From the NCBI GenBank assembly GCA_030016715.1, contig JASEJD010000005.1, positions 1 through 64,000 of the forward strand: 64,000 nucleotides of DNA, written 5' to 3'. Positions 42,213 to 49,948 of this stretch are shown here, in pieces. This DNA comes from Methanobacteriaceae archaeon (GTDB lineage Archaea; Methanobacteriota; Methanobacteria; Methanobacteriales; Methanobacteriaceae). The position numbers and the translations under genes are program-made. Positions within the stretch are counted from its first letter, which is position 1, and every line of letters begins with the position of its first letter. The notes below the pieces were generated by a model. The model ran no database searches. It saw only the letters and a program-made list of their open reading frames with translations, and had not been told where the DNA came from.

Positions 42213-42752
42213 ACCAGCAATTTCATAGAACAATTCGAAAAATATGAAATAAATAATCGTGTAAAATTGCATAAATTCCAATCCTGGAATTAAAAAATTC
42301 GGATAAAAAAATTGAATTAAACCTAAAATAGATAAAACCATCACCACAATTTTAAGAGAAAATCTGTATTTAAAAAATAATCCAAAAAATTTACTTTTCT
42401 TTGAAATAGAACTATTATCATTTCCAAATTCATCAATATATGATGCAAAAGAGCATATTATTAAAGTTCCAATTCCTATAGCTGGAATACCAAATAAAAT
42501 AGCATATAAAAAGAAAACCAGTGCAGTTATAATATGGTGAATTCCATCGATTTTTTTAGAAAGAAGAGTACCAATAAAAATACCTAGAAAAATATATGCA
42601 GCATCTATACTGTTTACAACTAGATAGCCAATAGTCAAACCACTGAAAATTCCAAAAATTATCGCTAATGCTTTTTCATTTTTTCGGTCATAGCTGTCGT
42701 CGGATAATTTCATAAAGAATCCTGAAAGACTATAAAAAAAGATTTCTAACAT
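42147..42752 (-). CDS. Multi-pass membrane protein of unknown function
   Basis: Not recognised with confidence. The 201-residue protein has five or six hydrophobic helices and two conspicuous acidic motifs: KLSDDSYDRKNEKA near residue 15 and SYIDEFGND near 105. Such a pair of Asp motifs is reminiscent of membrane prenyl- or phosphotransferases, but neither fits a family I know. The last 22 codons overlap the end of pyrF on the other strand, so either the true stop region is shared or the gene is slightly mis-framed; the membrane pattern supports a real gene. Confidence 0.6.
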   Translation of the reverse strand: MLEIFFYSLSGFFMKLSDDSYDRKNEKALAIIFGIFSGLTIGYLVVNSIDAAYIFLGIFIGTLLSKKIDGIHHIITALVFFLYAILFGIPAIGIGTLIICSFASYIDEFGNDNSSISKKSKFFGLFFKYRFSLKIVVMVLSILGLIQFFYPNFLIPGLEFMQFYTIIYFIFFELFYEIAGLKFEAIYNGLNRLSRALGLVN

Positions 42753-42836
42753 TGCAAATTTCCTCTAAGATAGTTATTATAGACTTTCATATAATTATTG
42801 TGGTAAAAATTGTCCATCATCAACTCATAAATAAAT

Positions 42837-43778
42837 TTAATCGGGCCTGTTTTTATTCAAAATATCTATGGCTCCAGCCATTATCAGTGGAAAAATAATT
42901 GTAACATCTCCAATTACGGTGACCAGATCTGATCCAGCTTTGGCTTTGGCCCATGACTTGGCTTCTTCTAAAGGTGCCCCGCTTAGACTTCCAGTTTCAC
43001 TCCTATCCATAGTAATCTGTATAGCTTGATCAACACCACCTCTTAGAAGATTTGAGGCTAAAGCATAGTGTTTAGGAAGACCGCCACCTAGTATTACTGC
43101 TGCTACCTTTTCAGAGCTAAAAACTATATCTGAAAGTTGGTGCATATCACCCACTGCATCCAGATTTAAGTTATTAGTTTGAGTATACATCCACAACTGC
43201 AATCCCAACATACTGTCAATTAATCCAGGGGCATAAATTGGAACATTATTTAGGGCTGCATTTCGTAGAATTGATTCTTCATCATCCACCATCTCCCCTA
43301 TCCTAGTTAAGAGTTCTCTAATGTTAAATTTTGAAGTTTCTGACGTGATATCATCTAATATTTCAATTATTTTTTTTTCAAATAATTCAAAATCTTCTGA
43401 TTTAGTGTAAAGATCGCCAATTCTGCCAATGCCTTCTTCAAATAAAGCTTCATCATCTTTTTCATATCCACGATAGTGGTGACCACCAAAGGCCTCTACC
43501 AGATCATGTGTTATATTAGCACCGCTGGTGATAATTACATCCACATAACCCTTTTTGATTAAATCGGAAATAGTTCTTCTAAGACCTCCAGGCACTATAG
43601 GTCCTGTAATACTTAAAAAAACAGCTGTTTCTTTATCATTTATTGCTTTAGCTAATAATTTTGTTGCCTTTTCAATTTTACCTGCTCCTAAAACTCCCGA
43701 TTTTCCCATTTCTTCAATTAATTCCAGAACAGTCATATTTTCTTTTAGGGCCATTTGTTGGATTATCAGTTTATTCAC
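42837..43778 (-). CDS. dys: Deoxyhypusine synthase
   Basis: Transfers the aminobutyl group of spermidine to a lysine of aIF5A, the first step of hypusine formation. The 313-residue protein has DVIITSGANITHDLVEAFGG, YAPGLIDSMLGLQ, AVILGGGLPKHYAL, and near the end SWAKAKAGSDLVTVIGD, where the Lys after SWAK-type sequence corresponds to the enzyme-intermediate lysine. NAD-binding Gly-rich segments are in place. The gene stands alone. Confidence 0.94.
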   Translation of the reverse strand: MNKLIIQQMALKENMTVLELIEEMGKSGVLGAGKIEKATKLLAKAINDKETAVFLSITGPIVPGGLRRTISDLIKKGYVDVIITSGANITHDLVEAFGGHHYRGYEKDDEALFEEGIGRIGDLYTKSEDFELFEKKIIEILDDITSETSKFNIRELLTRIGEMVDDEESILRNAALNNVPIYAPGLIDSMLGLQLWMYTQTNNLNLDAVGDMHQLSDIVFSSEKVAAVILGGGLPKHYALASNLLRGGVDQAIQITMDRSETGSLSGAPLEEAKSWAKAKAGSDLVTVIGDVTIIFPLIMAGAIDILNKNRPD

Positions 43779-43947
43779 ATCCTTATTATAATATAAAATA
43801 AATTCTTAATTAAATAGCTAAAAAAATTATTACATCACATTTTTTTTATAATTAGAAATCTATTAATATAGATTCTTCAGAGAAAAAATTATCAACAACA
43901 CATATAATCTTGAAAATTAATTTTATCAGTTATTTTTAATAAAAAAA

Positions 43948-44829
43948 TTATTTTAATCCAGCAATCTTATCTAAAAGATCAGTTCGGGTTACAATGCCGG
44001 TTGCTATTCCATTTTCATCTATTACAATTAACCTTCCTATCTTCTTTTTATTCATGATTTCAATAGCATCAGCTATCATCACATCATTTTCAACGGTTAT
44101 TATTTGTTTAGACATTACATCTTCTACTTTTAAGTTCTCCTTTCCTTGAGCAATTGCTTTAGTTATGTCACTCAAGGTTAATATTCCCTTTATTTCTCCA
44201 TTTTCAATAACTGGAGCACCTTCTATACCATTTTCTGAAAGAGTTTGCGCGGCATTCTTTATCTCCATAGAAGGTTTTAATTCGATCAACTTTCTTGTTG
44301 CCACTTGCATAACCGTTTTTTTGGGAATGCTCCTGATGCTGGTAGTGTCTAAGAGTAATATGTTGTCCATATCATCCCTACCTACTATAACACCATTTAC
44401 TACTAGTTTATTGACTGGGGTAGGTCCTACTCTGATTTTATCACCTAGATCTACCTGTTTAATGTTCCCCACTGCTTTTATCGCAGCTTCACATTCTCCA
44501 GGATGTGGAATACTGGTAAACTCTATCTTGGCTACAGTTAAATCTTTAATCTTAACATCATCTTTATATATGGGGACAAGTGTTTCTTTGTCACTGTAAT
44601 TAATATTTAATTGGTGATAAGCTTCAATTGTAGGTTTATAGCCTCCTCTAGGTCCTGGTACTCCTTTTACCAGTCCTAAACTCCTAAGAGATTGCATTTG
44701 ATTTCTTATAGTACCTGGATTACGATTCATTAATTCGGCTATTTCTTCACCCTTTATTGACTTACCTTCTGCATTACGGTATAGGTTAATCAGACTTTGC
44801 AAAATCTCTTTTTGAACTGATGTGAGCAT
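43948..44829 (-). CDS. HTH and CBS domain transcriptional regulator
   Basis: A 293-residue regulator. Residues 1-65 form a winged helix (LTSVQKEILQSLINLYRNAE, then AELMNRNPGTIRNQMQSL). A middle part (residues 75-165) contains SIPHPGECEAAIKAVGN and IRVGPTPVNKLVVNG. Two CBS domains follow (about 165-290: RKLIELKPSMEIKNAAQTL, VEDVMSKQIITVENDV), which normally bind adenosine nucleotides. It is a known euryarchaeal type of fusion; the targets are unknown. It is divergent from the Cys-rich peptide gene at 45024, so the gap could contain an operator it uses. Confidence 0.85.
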   Translation of the reverse strand: MLTSVQKEILQSLINLYRNAEGKSIKGEEIAELMNRNPGTIRNQMQSLRSLGLVKGVPGPRGGYKPTIEAYHQLNINYSDKETLVPIYKDDVKIKDLTVAKIEFTSIPHPGECEAAIKAVGNIKQVDLGDKIRVGPTPVNKLVVNGVIVGRDDMDNILLLDTTSIRSIPKKTVMQVATRKLIELKPSMEIKNAAQTLSENGIEGAPVIENGEIKGILTLSDITKAIAQGKENLKVEDVMSKQIITVENDVMIADAIEIMNKKKIGRLIVIDENGIATGIVTRTDLLDKIAGLK

Positions 44830-44945
44830 TTTACCACCAAATATTATTTGTTATTATTTATAATTATAATTTATATATAATTATGATAATATTTAAATAG
44901 GTTTATCTTTAATCTACTTACAATCTAATTATTTATTCTAGTATA

Positions 44946-44977
44946 ATAGGTAGAATTATTTATTCCTATCTACCAAT
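44946..44977. promoter_or_regulatory. Inverted repeat upstream of the first Cys-rich peptide gene
   Basis: ATAGGTAGA (44946-44954) and TCTACCAAT (44969-44977) pair over 8 of 9 bases with a 14-base spacer. The element sits just upstream of a TATA-like TTATAG near 44981 and 47 bases before the ATG at 45024. Its place fits an activator or repressor site. The divergent HTH-CBS gene is an obvious candidate binder, which is inference. Confidence 0.5.
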
Positions 44978-45023
44978 ATTATTTATAGCTTATTGGATTA
45001 TATTATGGAGGGAGGATTATAGA

Positions 45024-45251
45024 ATGAAAGCTGAAAAATTTAGTCAAAAATGTCCTGAATGTGGTTCTAAAGATAAAGATTTATCAGAAGTCCAAAAACC
45101 TACTGATCTTGAAAAATTAGAGAAAATTGGCATAACTAAGGACGAAGCTTCAACTGCAGTAGTTTGTTCCATCAGATGTGCAAATTGTGGTTACCTTTTT
45201 GAGTATTCAAAGGGTAAATGTCCGGTAGATATAAATAAAATTGAAATTTAA
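45024..45251 (+). CDS. Small Cys-rich (CxxC-CxxC) protein, putative radical SAM substrate
   Basis: A 75-residue protein with two knuckles, CPECGSKDKD at residues 10-19 and CANCGYLFEYSKG near 54-66, plus extra Cys at about 48 and 70. It resembles the peptide at 51123-51290 (KCPxCGxKDK at the start and CxxCGYxFE at the end). I recall a methanogen family of Cys-rich peptides (TIGR04165) that go with radical SAM enzymes like the one at 49949; membership is from memory and unverified. A plain zinc ribbon is the alternative. Strong GGAGGGAGG ribosome binding site. Upstream lies an inverted repeat and TATA-like box. Confidence 0.75.
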   Translation: MKAEKFSQKCPECGSKDKDLSEVQKPTDLEKLEKIGITKDEASTAVVCSIRCANCGYLFEYSKGKCPVDINKIEI

Positions 45252-45344
45252 CGAGATGATTTGCAAAAGGCAATCCATATGATCAAAGCAATATTTGGAT
45301 ATTAAAATATTCATTATTTATATTTAATAGTTCAGGGTCTTAGA

Positions 45345-45370
45345 CTTTCCATGTTTCGGAAAGCTTTTTT
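45345..45370 (+). terminator. Hairpin plus T-run near the decayed transposase
   Basis: CTTTCC (45345-45350) pairs with GGAAAG (45358-45363) around a 7-base loop, and six T follow at 45365-45370. It lies 93 bases beyond the Cys-rich peptide stop and could end its transcript, or be an end structure of the old insertion element. Confidence 0.45.
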
Positions 45371-45399
45371 ATGGCTTTTTTGTATTAAAAACCACTATT

Positions 45400-46330
45400 G
45401 TGAGTAGCCCATGCTAAAATAATACAGTTATTTATAGTTATTCTAGTGGCAGACTAAGCAGTGTATTTTTTTATGTTCAGCTCGGATTTGCATAATTATA
45501 GAAAAGTCTTCGATTTTACCACGTATCGGCTTGTATTGTTTCAATTTACTGATTTTTTGGATTAATTTCTTTTTTTAAGGTTTTATATATCTTTTAGCTT
45601 TATTTTCTAGTTTTTTGTCTTAAAATACGTCTAAAGGATAGGTCAATTGGTACTTTAGTCTTTGTATATATAGAAATTTTCTATTGGGAAAAAATTATGG
45701 GAATGGTTTTTATACTATACAATTTTTATACCATAAATCTTCCATTTCCCTATTTTATGTTTTTTTATTGCTGTAATAATCCTTTATACAAAGATTATAT
45801 GGTGTCATCTTTTTCCTTATTATAAGTCTTCTTTGGAGGTGGTCCATTATTTTTCTGTGAATATCTAATAGAATCATAGTGGTGCACCAGAATAGTTGAA
45901 AAAAGTGGAATTAGCATTGCAGATTCTTTATTCAATGACAATAGTGGCTTAAATCCGATAATAAAGCTATAAGAAGATGCGTAACTCAATTTAAAGTCCA
46001 TTTTTTTATTGAGTTGTCTTTTTTTCATCGTTTTTTTACGGTGCAAATCTAAATCTACTGGTGTGGCGTCCACTAAAAAATGTTAATTTTTAAATGTCTT
46101 TTAAGCGGTTTAATCTGGATTAAGATGCTTTAACTATTTTATATGTATGTATCGACTTTAGATCCTGGATAAAAATTTTAAGACTTGGATGGCTTTAGGA
46201 ACTATCTTTGATTTGGAGGACTTTTTTCAATTTTATGGTTACTTTTTTTAACTCCTTTTACCACATACTTCAACGTTGGTGTTAAAAAAAATATATTGCT
46301 GTGAAGATTATTTATAAGTGGATATAATCA
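45400..46330 (-). pseudogene. Degenerate DDE-type transposase (IS remnant)
   Basis: Read on the minus strand, several fragments in changing frames line up with a methanogen-type transposase: VPKAIQVLKFLSRI (about 46215-46170), VDATPVDLDLHRKKTMKKRQ (the DDE-type start of the core, about 46080-46020), FIIGFKPLLSLNKESAM (about 45970-45920), KDYYSNKKHKIGKWKI, QLTYPLDVF (about 45635), and KPIRGKIEDFS with KKIHC (about 45525-45435). Stops and frame changes separate them, so the gene is dead. A 92-codon open stretch at 45795-46073 is one of the fragments, not a gene. The limits are approximate; terminal inverted repeats were not found. Family is IS5/IS1182-like at best guess. Confidence 0.75.
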
Positions 46331-46657
46331 TTATTATTAATATTTTCAACACTTTTAGAGCTGATTATAGTTTTTTGATTTTTTAACCAATAATTTTAAA
46401 TATTCTTTCTAACAAAAACATAATTCAAGTCTTTTTTACTGATATTATAAATGGATCTTTATTTATTCAATCAAATAAAAATAAATATATATAAACATCA
46501 AAATTAAATTCATAGGTTTAAAAGGCTTAATATTAATATATAAGTATTTAAAATGTATTTTTAGAAAGGAACTAACAAATACATCATGAATCAAGTAAAA
46601 AGTAAAGCAAAACTAGTTTTTCAACAAGAAAAAATCTAAGGGGCTAAGAGGAATTTT
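46331..46657. other. AT-rich noncoding stretch before the His-rich membrane genes
   Basis: 327 bases with no convincing gene. It holds TATA-like stretches (AAATATATATAAAC near 46483-46496 and TTAATATATAAG near 46533-46544) that could drive the genes from 46658 on, and a 17-codon open frame described separately. The left part may contain decayed edge sequence of the insertion element. Confidence 0.4.
46586..46639 (+). CDS. Possible 17-residue leader peptide
   Basis: ATG at 46586 opens MNQVKSKAKLVFQQEKI and stop, with AAAGGA about 16 bases upstream, too far for a good site. It ends 18 bases before the His-rich membrane gene, whose own GAGG site follows the stop. It may be a leader or chance. 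Confidence 0.2.
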   Translation: MNQVKSKAKLVFQQEKI

Positions 46658-46981
46658 ATGGTTTATGATATTTTATTACCTTCCCTACCTTTCATAATAG
46701 GTTATTTAGGAACCTATCTATTGTATAGGGGAGGCTATATAAAAAAATCGATGCATATAAACATTTGGAACCTAATACTTGGATTGATCTTTCTAATTTC
46801 AGGTGGAGGGGGTTTTATATTACTAATATTGTTAGAATTAGGAACTTTATTACCTATTAATATCCATCTATTGTACTGGCATGTTGAATTAGGCTTAACC
46901 TTGGTATTAATAACAATATTTCATTTTCACACTTACTGGAAGACTTCTAAGAAGATGTTTACCATAAATAATGGAGGCTGA
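46658..46981 (+). CDS. Three-helix His-rich membrane protein
   Basis: A 107-residue membrane protein with helices at about 5-22, 37-60 and 74-93. Conserved with the next gene are WNL, a G-rich helix, WHVE (H75) and HFHTYWK (H89, H91), and a His before the second helix (H33). The placing of His at helix ends is like that of DUF4405/cytochrome b561-type proteins that bind haem or metal; Methanobacteriales normally have no cytochromes, so the ligand is open. GAGG precedes the ATG. It overlaps no gene, but the next gene starts two bases after its stop. Confidence 0.7.
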   Translation: MVYDILLPSLPFIIGYLGTYLLYRGGYIKKSMHINIWNLILGLIFLISGGGGFILLILLELGTLLPINIHLLYWHVELGLTLVLITIFHFHTYWKTSKKMFTINNGG

Positions 46982-46982
46982 T

Positions 46983-47702
46983 ATGATGAGGGATCGTTTA
47001 ATTAAAGCATTAGCAACCATACCTATCGTGACTGCTTTTTCAATGTCCGGAAGTTGTGCTGCCGGATGTCCCTATGGTCTGGTTAATGATCCTTATCCTG
47101 GCCATTGCCCTCGTTATATTGATATTAATGGGGATGGATTATGTGATCTATCTCAAGCAACCACTGCAACAACTGATACATCCACCTCTTCTTCTGACGA
47201 TGATACAGTTGCTACTGATTCTATAGATGATTCAACAAATGGTAGAGGCCATGATGTTGATGTTGTGGATGATCCACAAAATGCAAGTTCAATAAGTGAT
47301 ACTGGAGATATTGACGGAAACCTTTCTGATGATGGTGGTGGATATTACTTACTACCAATAAGTCTCCTTTTGATATCTGGATATTTATTTACTCATTACC
47401 TGTTTAGTAAGGGAATATTAAGTCCTAAAAAACACAGAAGACTGTGGAATTTATTTGTAACTGCTGGATATTTGGGTACAGGGGTTACGGGAGTTATACT
47501 TACATTTATGGTAAATATGGGTGTAAAAACTGCTCTGAACCCCTCTATTACTTTTTGGCACGCTGAGTTTGCAATTTTGATGGTTATTGGAACTTTGATA
47601 CATATCCATCTTTATTGGAAACCATTTAAGAATATTTTTAAAGTTTTATTTGGTTTTAAAACTTTTAAGGGTGAGTTTAAGAGAAATAATAATATGGAGT
47701 GA
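46983..47702 (+). CDS. Exported Cys-motif and His-rich three-helix membrane protein
   Basis: About 239 residues in three parts. First, a hydrophobic N-terminal segment (LIKALATIPIVTAFSM) acting as signal or anchor, followed by GSCAAGCPYGLVNDPYPG and then CPRYIDINGDGLCD: four Cys that could hold an Fe-S cluster, with a DxNxDGxCD Ca-type loop. Second, a 60-residue Ser/Thr/Asp-rich linker. Third, a three-helix domain homologous to the whole preceding protein (WNLF, FWHAEF, HIHLYWKP). ATG 46983 or 46986 follows a GGAGG site; an ATG at 46971 would lie before that site. The two genes are probably co-translated and their products may assemble. Confidence 0.72.
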   Translation: MMRDRLIKALATIPIVTAFSMSGSCAAGCPYGLVNDPYPGHCPRYIDINGDGLCDLSQATTATTDTSTSSSDDDTVATDSIDDSTNGRGHDVDVVDDPQNASSISDTGDIDGNLSDDGGGYYLLPISLLLISGYLFTHYLFSKGILSPKKHRRLWNLFVTAGYLGTGVTGVILTFMVNMGVKTALNPSITFWHAEFAILMVIGTLIHIHLYWKPFKNIFKVLFGFKTFKGEFKRNNNME

Positions 47703-47764
47703 ATCTATTCTTTTCTATTCACATTTTTAAATATTCAATTTACTAGCCAATATACCTCCACTTA

Positions 47765-47814
47765 ATTGGTTTAAACACTTTTGAAATGATTGATTTTTAT
47801 TTTATTGGTTTAAA
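47765..47814. promoter_or_regulatory. Direct repeats and TATA-like box upstream of heliorhodopsin
   Basis: ATTGGTTTAAA occurs at 47765-47775 and again at 47804-47814, exactly repeated at a 39-base period. A TATA-like TATAAATT follows at 47823-47830, 45-52 bases before the TTG start at 47875. The placing fits a regulator-binding site pair upstream of a promoter, independent of the genes before it. Confidence 0.4.
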
Positions 47815-47874
47815 TCATTAAGTATAAATTAATCAAAAAAGAAAATATACATTAAAAATTTAGGGGGTATTCTT

Positions 47875-48690
47875 TTGGATAACGAGCTTAGAAGAGAAAT
47901 AATTGAAAAGTCTCCTATTACTTTTAAGGGACTTAGAAAACTGAATATTGCAGCTGGGAGTTTGCACTTGATCCAAGGTATTTTAATGCTTATTTTGGGG
48001 GTATGGTTAGAGTGGAGCCAGGAATTATATACATTCTATTTAAACTTTGAAATAATTCCTCCAAATACTTTTCAGATACTACCCGATCCCCAGGTTGTAT
48101 ACACTCTAGAAAATCTGGGGGCGATACTTGCATCTTTCCTATTGATTTCAGCGATTGCACATTTTTACATTGCCTTTGTTAAGAATAAAACCTATAATGA
48201 AAACCTAAAAAAGGGTATGAATCCCTACCGTTGGTATGAATATGCATTTTCCAGTTCTATCATGATAGTTATAATTGCCACCTTTGTTGGGGTGTGGGAT
48301 TTATGGTCACTGGTGATGATATTCATACTGAATGCCATGATGATAATGTTTGGCTATTTAATGGAAAAGATTAACCAATTCCCTAAAAAGACTGACTGGT
48401 CACCATACCTTCTAGGGTGCATATCTGGATTAACACCTTGGGTGGTACTGGCAGCTTACTTTGTAGCTGCACTAGGATCTGCAGAAACTGAACCACCATC
48501 CTTTGTATATGCCATTCTATTAATCTATTTCATACTGTTCAACACATTTTCAATTAATATGGTCTTACAGTATAAAGGAATAGGAAAATGGAAAGATTAC
48601 TTATACGGGGAAAGAGTGTACATTATTCTTAGTTTAGTGGCAAAAACACTGCTTGCCTGGATAGCATTTGTGGGGATATTTGCACCCTAA
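47875..48690 (+). CDS. Heliorhodopsin
   Basis: A seven-helix retinal protein of the heliorhodopsin family, which senses light rather than pumping ions and has its N-terminus in the cytoplasm. The 271 residues align from memory along their length with the reference 48C12. Helix 7 has YIILSLVAKTLLAW with Schiff-base lysine K257 (K241 in 48C12). Helix 3 has RWYEYAFSSSIMIV with counterion E122 (E107). Retinal-pocket histidines H31 and H96 correspond to H23 and H80. LQYKGIGKWKDYLYGERVYI is the family hallmark before helix 7. Start is TTG with AGGGGGT 6 bases upstream. No retinal-forming gene (Blh/Brp type) is seen in the window. Neighbours are His-rich membrane proteins and an unknown protein on the same strand. 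Confidence 0.93.
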   Translation: MDNELRREIIEKSPITFKGLRKLNIAAGSLHLIQGILMLILGVWLEWSQELYTFYLNFEIIPPNTFQILPDPQVVYTLENLGAILASFLLISAIAHFYIAFVKNKTYNENLKKGMNPYRWYEYAFSSSIMIVIIATFVGVWDLWSLVMIFILNAMMIMFGYLMEKINQFPKKTDWSPYLLGCISGLTPWVVLAAYFVAALGSAETEPPSFVYAILLIYFILFNTFSINMVLQYKGIGKWKDYLYGERVYIILSLVAKTLLAWIAFVGIFAP

Positions 48691-48884
48691 TTAATTTTAT
48701 TTATTAATTTTTTCAAGCAGATAAATGAAAGTAACTAAATAAAATAATTCAAGTTTATCTTAACAATAAATAATGTAAAAAAATGGTAAAAAAAATCTAA
48801 AGTCAAAGAAAATATTATCGAATTTTCTCAAATATTTTCCGTTTTTTATTTATAAGAATAGGTTTATAATTAATTTTGATATTA

Positions 48885-49796
48885 ATGATATTTAAAAAAT
48901 CATTTAAAGATGAATTAGAAAATTTAAGGTATTTGGAATCTGTATGGGGAAGTAAGATTCTTTTGTATCCAGATATTTGCCTAGATAGTATCTTGAAGTC
49001 AGATAAGTTACATCTTTCTTCTGAGGATAAAGCCATATTCCCAACTTCATCGATTGATTTTATGGTATGCTATCAGCATAAACCAGTCATGTTCATAGAT
49101 TTCTGTCTCTGGGATCAACATTTAAGTAAGGGATTTATTCAGTATAAAAAAGCATTAAAAGATGAAAAAAAAGCAGAAATCAAATTAAAACTTAAAATTT
49201 TTGATAATCATTATTATACAGTAGCTTTTGAACATCCAATGGAATATAAGGACTTTAAATATCCTTTAAATGAGAATAAATTTATATTAAACATATTAGA
49301 TAGTCTGATAGGAGAAGTTATCATAAAAAAGGATCTTAAAGTATTTTTAGGAAATCTGCTGCAAGATTTAGGGGCCAATTTCAATTCTATGAATAAAGAT
49401 GAAAAAAAAGAATATATCCAAGATATTATTGCAGATTCTCCTTTAGATCTTAAATGGGATCCATTGACAAAAAATGCTAAAACTATTCATGATATATTGT
49501 TATATGAGGGCATTATCAAGACAGAATCAAAAATTCCATTATCCTTTCCGGAAATGCCTCCAATTAAGGATATAAATGATGAAATGAACATGGAAAAGAG
49601 AAGAAAAATTTTCCAGAAAAGTAATTGGCATGGATCCAGAATATCATGTAAAACTAAAAAGGATAAGATTGAAAAAGAGGCTTGGATTAGAAATTCCAAA
49701 TATTTAAAAGGTTCAAGTTTAATAATCACTCAAAACATTGCCCGTATATTAGTATACTCTCAAATTGCAAATATTTATGGATTAAAAATTGGTTAA
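48885..49796 (+). CDS. Unknown protein, possible DUF2726-like nuclease fold
   Basis: 303 residues (start ATG 48885; a TTG three codons before is possible, no good ribosome binding site). Not recognised with confidence. Residues 20-110 follow a pattern like DUF2726 and related PD-(D/E)xK proteins: KILLYPDICLDSILKS, SSIDFMVCYQHKPVMFIDF, then a Lys-rich helix YKKALKDEKKAEIKL. The expected catalytic acidic pair would be IDF and FIDF, and the Lys is not in the standard place. The C-terminus has WHGSRISCKTKKDKIEKE. It could be a nuclease, an inactive relative or something else. It lies between heliorhodopsin and the radical SAM gene. Confidence 0.55.
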   Translation: MIFKKSFKDELENLRYLESVWGSKILLYPDICLDSILKSDKLHLSSEDKAIFPTSSIDFMVCYQHKPVMFIDFCLWDQHLSKGFIQYKKALKDEKKAEIKLKLKIFDNHYYTVAFEHPMEYKDFKYPLNENKFILNILDSLIGEVIIKKDLKVFLGNLLQDLGANFNSMNKDEKKEYIQDIIADSPLDLKWDPLTKNAKTIHDILLYEGIIKTESKIPLSFPEMPPIKDINDEMNMEKRRKIFQKSNWHGSRISCKTKKDKIEKEAWIRNSKYLKGSSLIITQNIARILVYSQIANIYGLKIG

Positions 49797-49810
49797 CAGT
49801 GGGTAATTAT

Positions 49811-49830
49811 CCATAGAATTCCTATTATGG
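49811..49830. repeat. Imperfect 20-bp palindrome upstream of the radical SAM gene
   Basis: CCATAGAATTCCTATTATGG pairs in its outer five bases (CCATA/TATGG) and in the inner part around GAATTC. It starts 15 bases after the stop of the unknown gene and lies 119 bases before the radical SAM ATG. Confidence 0.35.
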
Positions 49831-49948
49831 AGAATATGAAAAATGATAATTTAATTTATATAAAATATATAACTTATTTTTTCAATACTATTATCCTAAT
49901 ATAATCTAGAAAAATATTTTGTAAAAATTCAATTATTTTGGTGTTTAA

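Noticed and set aside
45795-46073. 92-codon open frame as an independent gene
   Set aside because: It is one fragment of the decayed transposase; matching fragments lie on both sides in other frames.
47875-48690. Type 1 ion-pumping rhodopsin
   Set aside because: The DxxxxxxxK pump motif of type 1 helix 7 and the DTE-type helix 3 are missing; the sequence follows heliorhodopsin (SLVAKTLLAW, WYEYAFSSS).
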